Assembly (NCBI RefSeq): GCF_046600715.1
Contig: NZ_JBJMAV010000011.1
Coordinates: 5,864-69,863 of the forward strand
Origin: Lysobacter_C viscosus
GTDB taxonomy: Bacteria; Pseudomonadota; Gammaproteobacteria; Xanthomonadales; Xanthomonadaceae
DNA: 64,000 nucleotides
Reading direction: 5' to 3'
Position numbers and translations under genes: made by a program. The notes under the pieces were generated by a model. That model ran no database searches. It worked only from the letters and a program-made list of their open reading frames with translations, and was not told where the DNA came from. How positions within the stretch are numbered: position 1 is the first letter of the stretch; each line of letters begins with the position of its first letter. Positions 57,349-64,000 of this stretch are shown piece after piece.

Positions 57349-57461
57349 CCGAGGGGCCGCCCCTTGTGAGTGCGCCCGCACCCGCCGCTCGCCGGGCTTC
57401 TGACACAATGACCGGCCGTCCCGACCGGACGGGTTTTCAACGCTTCCGCAGGGATCCAAGC

Positions 57462-58457
57462 ATGCTTGTCATCGGCGTCGCCGGACACGAACTCACCGCG
57501 CAGGAGCGCGACTGGCTGCAGCACGACGCCTGCGCCGGTGTGATCCTGTTCACCCGAAACTTCGCCTCGCGCCAGCAGGTGGCCGAGCTGTCGCAGGCTA
57601 TCCGCGAGACAGCGCCGCGGCCGCAGCTGGTGTGCGTGGACCAGGAGGGCGGGCGCGTGCAGCGCTTCCGTGAGGGCTACAGCGCATTGCCACCGCTGGA
57701 AGGCTTCGGCCGCCAGTACGCGCAGGACCGCGAGGCCGCGCTCAGGCTCGCCGAGGAACACGCCTGGGTAATGGCCAGCGAGATCAGGGCCTCCGGCGTG
57801 GACCTGAGTTTCGCGCCGGTGGTTGACCTGGGGCGGGGGAACCGCGCCATCGGCGACCGCGCGTTCTCCGAGGACCCGCAGGTCGTGTCCGAGTTCACCC
57901 GCGCCTACGTGCGCGGCATGCACGCGGCCGGCATGGCGGCGACGCTCAAGCACTTCCCGGGCCATGGCTCGGTGCTGGAAGACACGCACTTCGACGACGC
58001 CGTGGACCCGCGCGCCCTGGACGAGATACGTGCCCTGGACCTGGTGCCGTTCGAAGCGGGCATCGCCGCGGGGGCCGACGCGGTGATGATGGCGCACGTG
58101 GTCTATCCCGCGGTCGCGCCGGAACCGGCCGGGTACTCGAAGGTGTGGATCGAGGACATCCTGCGCGCACAGATGGGCTTCCGCGGCGTGGTGTTCTCCG
58201 ACGACATCGGCATGGCCGCGGCGTTCTCCGCCGGCGGCATCAAGCAGCGCGTCGACCTGCACCTGGACGCCGGTTGCGACGTCGTGCTGGTGTGCCACCC
58301 GGAGCTGGTCGAGGAGTCGCTCAAGGCCGTCGAAGGCCGCGCGCTCAGCACGATGGCGCTGGTCAACCTGATCGGGCGAGGCCCCATGGGTTGGGACGGC
58401 CTGCTCGCAGACACCCGTTATGAAGACTCGCGCGGTCGGCTGGAGGGGCTGGCATGA
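57462..58457 (+). CDS. nagZ: beta-N-acetylhexosaminidase NagZ
   Basis: A 331-residue cytoplasmic GH3 enzyme that removes GlcNAc from anhydromuropeptides in cell-wall recycling. The catalytic His-containing KHFPGHG (163-169) and nucleophile Asp247 in VVFSDDIGM are present, with VDQEGGRVQRF. ATG at 57462 has AGGG at 57449-57452; an in-frame ATG at 57408 would add 18 Arg-rich residues not typical of NagZ. Its stop overlaps the hpt ATG. Confidence 0.96.
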   Translation: MLVIGVAGHELTAQERDWLQHDACAGVILFTRNFASRQQVAELSQAIRETAPRPQLVCVDQEGGRVQRFREGYSALPPLEGFGRQYAQDREAALRLAEEHAWVMASEIRASGVDLSFAPVVDLGRGNRAIGDRAFSEDPQVVSEFTRAYVRGMHAAGMAATLKHFPGHGSVLEDTHFDDAVDPRALDEIRALDLVPFEAGIAAGADAVMMAHVVYPAVAPEPAGYSKVWIEDILRAQMGFRGVVFSDDIGMAAAFSAGGIKQRVDLHLDAGCDVVLVCHPELVEESLKAVEGRALSTMALVNLIGRGPMGWDGLLADTRYEDSRGRLEGLA

Positions 58458-59020
58458 CCGGCGCGCCTGACAACCCGCCGTCGCTGGCCGGCGCCCTCGC
58501 CAATTCCGACGTGATCCACGACCGCGCCTCACTGGAGCAGGCCATCGAACGCATGGCGGTGGGCATCGCCGGCGACTACGCCGGCAGCGTGCCGGTGTAC
58601 CTGACGGTCATGCACGGCGGCATGCCGTTTGCCGCGCAACTGGCGTTCGCGCTGGGCGGGCAAGGCCTGGACCTGGAATTCGATTACCTGCACGCCACGC
58701 GGTACCGCGGTGCGACCTCCGGCGGCGAGCTGGTGTGGAAGCATCGCCCCGCCACGCCGTTGCAGGGCCGCCGGGTGCTGCTGGTCGACGACATCCTCGA
58801 TGAGGGCCACACCATGGCCGGCATCGTGGCCTGGTGCCTGGAACAGGGTGCAAGCGACGTGCGCATCGCCGCGCTGGCGGTGAAGACGCACGGCCGATGC
58901 GTGCCCGGCATCTGCGCAGACTATGCGGGGGTGGAGGTGCCGGACCGCTACGTGTTCGGCTACGGCATGGATTTCCACGAACAGGGCCGCAACCTGCCGG
59001 CGATCTACGCGCTGCGGTGA
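58454..59020 (+). CDS. hpt: hypoxanthine-guanine phosphoribosyltransferase
   Basis: A 188-residue purine-salvage enzyme. The PRPP-binding motif is VLLVDDILDEGHT (about residues 109-121); the base-binding and pyrophosphate regions VYLTVMHGGMPFAAQLAF and DRYVFGYGMDFHEQGRNLPAIYAL are conserved. ATGA overlap with nagZ indicates coupled translation. Together with mtnP downstream it forms a purine-salvage pair: thioinosine phosphorolysis yields hypoxanthine, which HPRT converts to IMP. Confidence 0.94.
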   Translation: MTGAPDNPPSLAGALANSDVIHDRASLEQAIERMAVGIAGDYAGSVPVYLTVMHGGMPFAAQLAFALGGQGLDLEFDYLHATRYRGATSGGELVWKHRPATPLQGRRVLLVDDILDEGHTMAGIVAWCLEQGASDVRIAALAVKTHGRCVPGICADYAGVEVPDRYVFGYGMDFHEQGRNLPAIYALR

Positions 59021-59030
59021 TCCGGCTGCC

Positions 59031-59054
59031 GTAGGAGCGACGGGAGTCGCGACC
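59031..59054 (+). repeat. REP-like palindrome, left arm of an inverted pair (copy 3)
   Basis: GTAGGAGCGACGGGAGTCGC followed by GACC, with inner arms GCGAC/GTCGC. It starts 11 bases after the hpt stop and faces copy 4. Confidence 0.82.
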
Positions 59055-59091
59055 CTGCCGCCGGGTGCGATCCGCCAGCACGTGTGGATGA

Positions 59092-59115
59092 GTTCGCCAC
59101 TCACGTCGCTCCTAC
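59092..59115 (-). repeat. REP-like palindrome, right arm of an inverted pair (copy 4)
   Basis: On the minus strand it reads GTAGGAGCGACGTGAGTGGC followed by GAAC. It is inverted relative to copy 3 with a 37-base spacer, the arrangement of BIME-type doublets, and ends 14 bases before the mtnP start. Confidence 0.82.
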
Positions 59116-59129
59116 ACATAGGGCTTTGC

Positions 59130-59894
59130 ATGACGACCGCAACCGACACCATCGACCTTGCCGTCATCGGCGGCACCGGCCTGTACGCACTGGCCGAGCT
59201 GCAGGATGCCCAGGCCCACCAGCCTCCGACGCCTTACGGCGCGTTGTCGGGACCCGTGCGCGTTGGCACATTCGCCGAGCGCCGGGTCGCGTTCCTGGCC
59301 CGGCACGGCGAGGGCCATTCGGTCCCGCCCCACAGGATCAACTACCGCGCCAACCTCGCCGCACTCAAGGCCCTGGGTGCGACGCGCGTTCTGGCACTCA
59401 ATACCGTCGGCGGCATCACCGGGCGTTTCGGGCCGCGCGTGCTGGCGTGCCCGGACCAACTGATCGACTACACCTGGGGGCGGATCTCCACGTTGTGCGA
59501 GGACGCCGGTACCGAGGTGCTGCACGTGGATTTCGGCGAGCCCTACACCCGCAGCCTGCGCGCCGCCGTGGTCGAGGCGGCAGGGAGCGCCGGCGTGGCG
59601 CTGGTGGACGGCGGCTGCTATGGCGCCACCCAGGGCCCGCGCCTGGAGACGCGCGCGGAGATCGCCCGGATGCGCCGTGATGGCTGCGACCTGGTCGGCA
59701 TGACCGGCATGCCCGAGGCCGGACTGGCGCGCGAGCTGGGGCTGGACTACGCGTGCCTGGCAATCGTGGCGAACTGGGCCGCCGGCGCGGGGCCGGACCC
59801 GGACGAGGTCATCACCCTGCAGGACGTGCTGGACAACGTGGCGGCCGCTTCCTCGGGCCTCCCGGGCTTGCTGCGGGCACTGCTGGACGGCTGA
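59130..59894 (+). CDS. mtnP: S-methyl-5'-thioinosine phosphorylase (MTAP/PNP family)
   Basis: A 254-residue purine nucleoside phosphorylase II-family enzyme. Phosphate-binding GGTGLYAL at the start, FLARHGEGHSVPPHRINYRAN, VNTVGGI-type LALNTVGGIT, and TQGPRLETRAEIARMRRDGCDLVGMTGMPEA are present. A subgroup in Pseudomonas, where the gene lies beside nagZ, uses methylthioinosine; the same neighbourhood (nagZ-hpt-mtnP) suggests that activity here, although methylthioadenosine use cannot be excluded. ATG at 59130. Confidence 0.9.
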   Translation: MTTATDTIDLAVIGGTGLYALAELQDAQAHQPPTPYGALSGPVRVGTFAERRVAFLARHGEGHSVPPHRINYRANLAALKALGATRVLALNTVGGITGRFGPRVLACPDQLIDYTWGRISTLCEDAGTEVLHVDFGEPYTRSLRAAVVEAAGSAGVALVDGGCYGATQGPRLETRAEIARMRRDGCDLVGMTGMPEAGLARELGLDYACLAIVANWAAGAGPDPDEVITLQDVLDNVAAASSGLPGLLRALLDG

Positions 59895-59920
59895 GGCGGC
59901 ACGTTCGTCGGACAGGCGAT

Positions 59921-59949
59921 TGTCAAGCCGCCGTTCACTTTGCATACTC
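59921..59949 (+). promoter_or_regulatory. sigma-70-type promoter for the cold-shock gene
   Basis: TTGTCA (59921-59926) and CATACT (59944-59949) are 17 bases apart. The leader would be about 60 bases, shorter than the thermosensing leaders of E. coli cspA. Confidence 0.55.
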
Positions 59950-60015
59950 GGGTCGCGCCCTGGTCGCCCCACGCGCCGGCGCAGCCAACGCACCCAGCAT
60001 GAGGTCATCAAGGAT

Positions 60016-60222
60016 ATGCAGTACGGCACCGTGAAGTGGTTCAACGATGCGAAGGGATTCGGGTTCATCTCGCCGGAAGACGGCAGCGCCGATGTCTTCG
60101 CCCATTTTTCCGCGATCAATTCCAAGGGCTTCCGCAGCCTGCAGGAAGGCCAGCGCGTCAGCTACGAGGTCACCCAGGGTCCGAAGGGCGCCCAGGCCAC
60201 CGACATCACGCCGGCGGAATAG
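60016..60222 (+). CDS. cspA: cold-shock domain protein (CspA family)
   Basis: A 68-residue single-stranded nucleic-acid chaperone. RNP1 is KGFGFI and RNP2 is VFAHF, in the order typical of the family, starting MQYGTVKWFNDAKGFGF. AAGGA lies 4 bases before the ATG. It has its own promoter at 59921-59949 and a terminator at 60249-60275, so it is a single-gene unit. Confidence 0.97.
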   Translation: MQYGTVKWFNDAKGFGFISPEDGSADVFAHFSAINSKGFRSLQEGQRVSYEVTQGPKGAQATDITPAE

Positions 60223-60248
60223 GTCACCCGCACTCACTGGCATTTCCA

Positions 60249-60275
60249 GGGCCCCGCTCCGGCGGGGCCTTTTTC
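60249..60275 (+). terminator. Rho-independent terminator after cspA
   Basis: Stem GGCCCCGC (60250-60257) with GCGGGGCC (60262-60269), 4-base loop, then TTTTT and C. Confidence 0.92.
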
Positions 60276-60412
60276 TTGGCCGTTGCGCCACCACTGCCGT
60301 GCACTCCCACGCGCACGCCGGTCCGTGCATCGAACCCTTGCGTTGCGTCGCCGCAGAGCCGTCGCGACAGGGGGCGCGATACGCTGCCCGCCCACCTCCG
60401 CGGAGCGCCGTG

Positions 60413-61111
60413 ATGATCGAACTGCACTACTGGCCCACGCCCAACGGCTACAAGATCCGCCTGTTGCTGGAAGAGGCCGGCCTGGAGTACCGGATCGTGC
60501 CGGTCGACATCGGCAAGGGCGACCAGTTCAAGCCCGATTTCCTTGAAATATCGCCGAACAACAAGATGCCCGCCATCGTCGACCATGCCCCGGGCGGCGG
60601 CGGAAGTCCGCTGTCGCTGTTCGAGTCCGGTGCGATCCTGTTGTACCTCGCCGACAAGACCGGGCGGTTCCTTCCCCGGTCCATGCGCGAGCGCCACCAG
60701 GCCTTGCAGTGGCTGTTCTGGCAGGTTGCCGGGCTGGGGCCGATGGCGGGGCAGGCCGGGCATTTCCGGGTGTACGCGCCGGAGAAGGTCGAATACGGGA
60801 TCGACCGGTACACCCGGGAAGTCTCGCGCCTGTATGGCGTGCTGGACTGCCAACTGCAGGGGCGCGCCTTCGTGGCCGGCGATGACTACTCGATCGTGGA
60901 CATGGCCATCTATCCGTGGATCGTCCCGTACGAGGCCCACGGCCAGTCGCTGGCCGGCTTCCCGGCGTTGTCGCGCTGGTTCGAGACGGTCCGCGCCCGG
61001 CCTGCGACGGCGCGGGTCTATGAAGAACCCTCGACCGCGTACTCGTCCAAGCAGCCGCTCACCGACGAGGCGCGGCGCATCCTGTTCGGGCAGGGTGGGC
61101 CGCCGGGCTGA
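60413..61111 (+). CDS. yfcG: GST-like disulfide-bond oxidoreductase (YfcG type)
   Basis: A 232-residue glutathione-S-transferase-fold protein. The N-terminal thioredoxin-like domain has WPTPNGYKIRLLLEEAGL with the conserved Thr-Pro-Asn active region, SPNNKMPAIVDH and LFESGAILLYLADKTG. The C-terminal helical domain has LQWLFWQVAGLGPMAGQAGHF and YSIVDMAIYPW. It closely follows E. coli YfcG/YghU, which reduce disulfides with glutathione. ATG at 60413 (or GTG 60410). The gap 60276-60412 holds nothing I recognise. Confidence 0.93.
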   Translation: MIELHYWPTPNGYKIRLLLEEAGLEYRIVPVDIGKGDQFKPDFLEISPNNKMPAIVDHAPGGGGSPLSLFESGAILLYLADKTGRFLPRSMRERHQALQWLFWQVAGLGPMAGQAGHFRVYAPEKVEYGIDRYTREVSRLYGVLDCQLQGRAFVAGDDYSIVDMAIYPWIVPYEAHGQSLAGFPALSRWFETVRARPATARVYEEPSTAYSSKQPLTDEARRILFGQGGPPG

Positions 61112-61129
61112 TCCGACTCGCGCCTGGCC

Positions 61130-62926
61130 TCAGTCCAGGAACTGCAACCGCGCCAGTTCGGCGTACAGCCCGCCCTCGGCCACCAGTGCCTCGTGCGTGC
61201 CCTCGGCGATGATGCGGCCGTGGTCCATCACCACGATGCGGTCGGCCTTGAGCACCGTCGCCAGGCGGTGGGCGACGACGAGGGTGGTGCGGCCTTCCAT
61301 CAGCGTCTCCAGCGCCTGCTGTACGGCCCGCTCGCTCTGGGCGTCGAGTGCGCTGGTGGCTTCGTCAAGCAAGAGGATCGGGGCGTCCTTGAGCAGGGCG
61401 CGGGCGATCGCGATCCGCTGCTGCTGGCCACCCGACAGGCGGGCCCCGCGTTCGCCCAGCTCGGTGTCCAGGCCCTCGGGCAGGGCGGCGATGAAGTCAT
61501 CCGCATGGGCGGCGCGCACCGCGGCATCGATTTCCGCATCGGTGGCATCCAGGCGGCCGTAGCGGATGTTCTCGCGCGCGCTGGCGGCAAAGATGGTCGG
61601 CTGCTGGGGCACCAGCGCGATGGCCCCGCGCAGTTCGGAGGGATCGAGCGTGCGGATGTCCACGCCGTCCACGCGAACCGTGCCGGCGGCGGGGTCGGGA
61701 TCGTGGAAGCGCAGCAGCAACGAGAACACCGTGCTCTTGCCCGCGCCCGACGGGCCCACCAGCGCAACCGTCTCGCCCGGCTTGACATGCAGGGTGAATG
61801 CATCGAGCGCGGCGCGGTCGGGGCGCTGGGGGTAATGGAAGCCCACGCCGTCGAGCACCACGTCGCCGCGAACCGGTTGCGGCAGTCGCGCCGGCTGCGT
61901 GGGCGGCTTGACGCCCGGCTGCTCCTGCAGCAACTCGCTGATGCGGCCCATGCCGCCCGCCGCGCGCTGCAGCTCGTTGAAAACCTCGGCCAGCGCACCG
62001 ACCGAGCCACCGCCGATCAGCGCGTAGAGCACGAACTGGCCCAGGGTGCCAGCGCTCATGCGCCCGGCGACCACGTCGTGCGCGCCGGACCACAACACCA
62101 GCGTGATCGCGCCGAAGATGAGCGTGATCGCGATGGCCGTCACCCAGGCCTGGGCCTGGATACGGCGACGCGCGGTGCGCACCGCGAGCGCCAGCGCCTC
62201 GCCGAAGCGGCCGCGCTCGTACGGCTCGCGCGCATGGGCCTGCACCGTGCGCACCGCGCCGAGGGTTTCGTTGGCCAGTGCGTTGGCGTCGGCCACCCGG
62301 TCCTGCGCCGCACGCGAGATCTTCTGCAGGCGGCGCCCGCCGAGCACGATCGGCAGCACCGCCAGTGGGATGCCGACCAGCGCATACGCCGCCAGGCGCG
62401 GGCTGGTCACGAACAGCATGGCGATGCTGCCGCTGAAGGTGACCAGGCTGCGCAGCGCCACCGACATGCTGGTGCCGACCACGCTGCGCAGCAGCTCGGC
62501 GTCGGCGGTCAGGCGCGACACCAGCTCGCCGCTGCGGTTGCGGTCGTGGAAACCGGCATCCAGGGCGATCAGGTGCGCGTACAGGCGCTCGCGCAGGTCG
62601 GCCACGACCCGCTCGGCCAGCAGCGATACGAAGAAGAACCGGGCCGCGGTCGCCAGGGCGAGCACCAGCGCCACCGCGAACAGCAGCAGGAACGCGCGGT
62701 CGATGCCGCTGCCCCCGCCCTGGGCGAAGCCCTGGTCGATCATGATCCGGAAGGCATACGGCAGGCTGAGCGTGGCGCTGCTGGATGCCGCCAGCGCCAG
62801 CAACCACGCCACGAACAGCGGCCGGTGGCGCTGCACGAAGGGCCAGAGCGTGCGCAGCCGGCCGATCGGGGCCTTGGTCGGGGTGGCGGGGGGGGAGGCG
62901 TCGTTCATCCCGCCATTGTCCTTCAT
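61130..62926 (-). CDS. ABC exporter, fused permease and ATPase (MsbA/MDR type)
   Basis: A 598-residue half-transporter. Six membrane helices lie in residues about 38-320. The ATPase has Walker A GPSGAGKST, Q-loop LVPQQPTIF, signature LSGGQQQR, Walker B ILLLDEATSALD and the H-loop VVAHRLAT. It would function as a homodimer in the inner membrane; lipid A flippase and multidrug types cannot be told apart by sequence alone, and no LPS gene adjoins it. Starts at 62926 or 62908 (M7). It is convergent with yfcG, 18 bases apart. Confidence 0.93.
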   Translation of the reverse strand: MKDNGGMNDASPPATPTKAPIGRLRTLWPFVQRHRPLFVAWLLALAASSSATLSLPYAFRIMIDQGFAQGGGSGIDRAFLLLFAVALVLALATAARFFFVSLLAERVVADLRERLYAHLIALDAGFHDRNRSGELVSRLTADAELLRSVVGTSMSVALRSLVTFSGSIAMLFVTSPRLAAYALVGIPLAVLPIVLGGRRLQKISRAAQDRVADANALANETLGAVRTVQAHAREPYERGRFGEALALAVRTARRRIQAQAWVTAIAITLIFGAITLVLWSGAHDVVAGRMSAGTLGQFVLYALIGGGSVGALAEVFNELQRAAGGMGRISELLQEQPGVKPPTQPARLPQPVRGDVVLDGVGFHYPQRPDRAALDAFTLHVKPGETVALVGPSGAGKSTVFSLLLRFHDPDPAAGTVRVDGVDIRTLDPSELRGAIALVPQQPTIFAASARENIRYGRLDATDAEIDAAVRAAHADDFIAALPEGLDTELGERGARLSGGQQQRIAIARALLKDAPILLLDEATSALDAQSERAVQQALETLMEGRTTLVVAHRLATVLKADRIVVMDHGRIIAEGTHEALVAEGGLYAELARLQFLD

Positions 62927-63047
62927 CGGGCCGGTGTCGCGTCACCACTCTTGCGTGCGCGGCTCCCGCCCGCAGCGCCTGCTCCGCCTTCCATTGAACC
63001 GGACAGGCTCTGTCGGGGCCGCCCGCACCCCGTCCTCGCCGGGCGGG

Positions 63048-63641
63048 TCACGCGTCTTCGAAGCGGACGCGCGCGCGGCCACGGGTGGCGTCGCGCAGGT
63101 GGTCGACCAGCGCGTCGCCCCGGTCGACCGGAAGCCGCAGGCGGAGATGGGCGCCGTTGGCTCCGAAACGCTCGTCCAGCTTCTCGGCATCGTGCGCCGG
63201 CAGTGCCGCGTGTATCGCCCCCGTATCGGCGAACGGGTAGTCCACGTGCACCTCGCAGGTCGGGACCAGCGGCGTGCGCGCGGCGGTACGCAGGCACTCC
63301 GCGGCCACGCCGCCGTACGCACGGACGAGTCCACCGGCGCCCAGCTTGATACCGCCGTACCAGCGGGTGACGACCACCGCCAGGCGGTCCAGGCCCTGGC
63401 CCTCGATCGCGGCGAGGATCGGCCGGCCGGCGGTGCCGCCGATTTCGCCGTCGTCGTTGAATCGGTACTCGCTACCGATGCGGTAGGCCCAGCAGTTGTG
63501 CGTGGCGGTGGAGTCGCCCACTTCGGCGAAGAACGCCAGCGCGGCGGCAGGGCACTCCACCGGGGCGGCCTGCGCGAGGAAGCGGCTGTGCTTGACCTCG
63601 ATGCCATGCGACGCACGCTCGGCCAGCGTCTCCAGGTTCAC
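63048..63641 (-). CDS. yigZ: YigZ/IMPACT family (UPF0029) protein
   Basis: A 197-residue protein. The N-terminal IMPACT domain has the usual KHSRFLAQAAPV, THNCWAYRIGSEYRFNDDGEIGGTAGRPIL, and VVVTRWYGGIKLGAGGLVRAYGGVA; the C-terminal half is the ferredoxin-like DUF1949-type region. Function in bacteria is not firmly known; the fold resembles translation-factor domains. GTG start at 63641 in a GTGA overlap with the upstream gene's stop, so the two are co-translated. Confidence 0.92.
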   Translation of the reverse strand: MNLETLAERASHGIEVKHSRFLAQAAPVECPAAALAFFAEVGDSTATHNCWAYRIGSEYRFNDDGEIGGTAGRPILAAIEGQGLDRLAVVVTRWYGGIKLGAGGLVRAYGGVAAECLRTAARTPLVPTCEVHVDYPFADTGAIHAALPAHDAEKLDERFGANGAHLRLRLPVDRGDALVDHLRDATRGRARVRFEDA

Positions 63642-64000
63642 GGTGCGGGGTACGTGACCGGCAGCAGCGGCTGCAGGTCGTCGGGAACGTCGCGTCCGGG
63701 GTGGGCGTCGAGGAAGCGCGCCAGCATGTCGCGTGCGGCGTCGAGGTCGCCACGGTCGCGCAATCGCCGGATCCCGGCGAACCATTCCGAAGGCGGCGCA
63801 GGTGTGGACAGCGAGGCGGCGGAGTCCATGCCCGCATGGAACTGTGCGGCCGGTTCCTCGCGGGTGCCCTGCTGGCGAAGCGCACGGGACTGCGCCATCG
63901 CGGCCGGAGCAGCGCGCGCGCCGGTGGTGTAGCTGTGCCGCCGCTCGCGGGGTGGCGGGGCCGCCTGGCGCGTGCCTTCCATGGCCGGCGCGGGGGCGGC
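63638..64000 (-). CDS. unidentified protein, C-terminal part (5' end outside window)
   Basis: The frame is open to the window edge, so the true start lies beyond 64000. At least 120 residues are visible: an Ala/Pro-rich, low-complexity segment, then EWFAGIRRLRDRGDLDAARDMLARFLDAHPGRDVPDDL split by a typical helix-turn-helix repeat pattern, and LLPVTYPAP at the end. The helical end resembles the TPR-like tail of several Xanthomonadaceae anti-sigma or regulatory proteins. I cannot name it. It is coupled to yigZ by a 4-base overlap. Confidence 0.6.
   Translation of the reverse strand, partial: AAPAPAMEGTRQAAPPPRERRHSYTTGARAAPAAMAQSRALRQQGTREEPAAQFHAGMDSAASLSTPAPPSEWFAGIRRLRDRGDLDAARDMLARFLDAHPGRDVPDDLQPLLPVTYPAP

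Overview
The window is a GC-rich chromosomal segment from a gammaproteobacterium of the Xanthomonadaceae (Lysobacter / Luteimonas / Xanthomonas group). The assignment is an inference from gene order and lineage-typical genes: lon-hupB-tRNAs-ppiD; a Kdo-kinase/heptosyltransferase-type LPS pair; SRP RNA and tRNA-Ser upstream of dnaX-ebfC-recR; rpmF-fabHDG-acpP-fabF-pabB-pabC-mltG-tmk-holB-pilZ; rpoE-rseA-mucD-lepA-lepB-DUF4845-rnc-era-recO; and short GTAGGAGCG-type extragenic palindromes. Nearly all of it is housekeeping DNA. I saw no prophage, insertion sequence, CRISPR array, toxin-antitoxin or recognisable defence locus.

Layout. 1-3.5 kb: end of lon, hupB with a good sigma-70-like promoter, tRNA-Val and two tRNA-Asp genes with strong terminators, and periplasmic chaperone ppiD. 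3.6-9.8 kb: fabI, then a lytic transglycosylase coupled to gloB, divergent from a YafS-like methyltransferase, rnhA and dnaQ; a PP2C phosphatase follows. 10-14 kb: tRNA-Ser(CGA), a DUF6165 gene, a membrane fatty-acid-hydroxylase-family protein, a small coiled-coil membrane protein, a GT9 glycosyltransferase and the divergent Kdo kinase, which together look like envelope/LPS functions. 14-17.4 kb: MBL-fold hydrolase and the molybdopterin genes moaA, moaC, moaD, moaE with a DUF4440 gene inserted. 17.5-21.3 kb: SRP RNA and tRNA-Ser(GGA) on the minus strand, then dnaX-ebfC-recR and a HIT protein.

21.4-28.7 kb: a tightly overlapping minus-strand operon moxR-DUF58-tgpA-slp, divergent from a membrane glycosyltransferase with an extra C-terminal beta domain; then maf and a small membrane protein. 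28.8-40.2 kb: a long co-directional fatty-acid, folate, cell-wall and replication cluster (yceD, rpmF, fabH, fabD, fabG, acpP, fabF, pabB, pabC, mltG, tmk, holB, pilZ), many members joined by 4-base start/stop overlaps. 40.3-42.4 kb: a bifunctional beta-oxidation enzyme on the minus strand.

42.5-51.6 kb: the envelope-stress sigma factor with a probable autoregulatory promoter, its anti-sigma factor and MucD protease, then lepA, lepB, DUF4845, rnc, era and recO. 51.7-55.1 kb: an orphan receiver-Hpt protein divergent from a YdbH-like AsmA-family protein followed by a lipoprotein/DUF1318 gene, probably an intermembrane lipid-transport unit. 55.2-60.2 kb: rlmD, a CYTH phosphatase, nagZ, hpt, mtnP and a cold-shock gene, with at least four REP-like palindromes. 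60.4-64 kb: a GST-like protein, an ABC exporter, a YigZ/IMPACT protein and the end of an unidentified gene cut by the window edge.

No clearly new system emerges. The best leads are regulatory or architectural: hexamers resembling -10 boxes 6-7 bases before four starts that lack a Shine-Dalgarno sequence (possible leaderless mRNAs), the YdbH/lipoprotein-DUF1318 pair, a 15-base tandem repeat inside the anti-sigma gene, the orphan receiver-Hpt protein, and the REP array, one copy of which supplies a stop codon.
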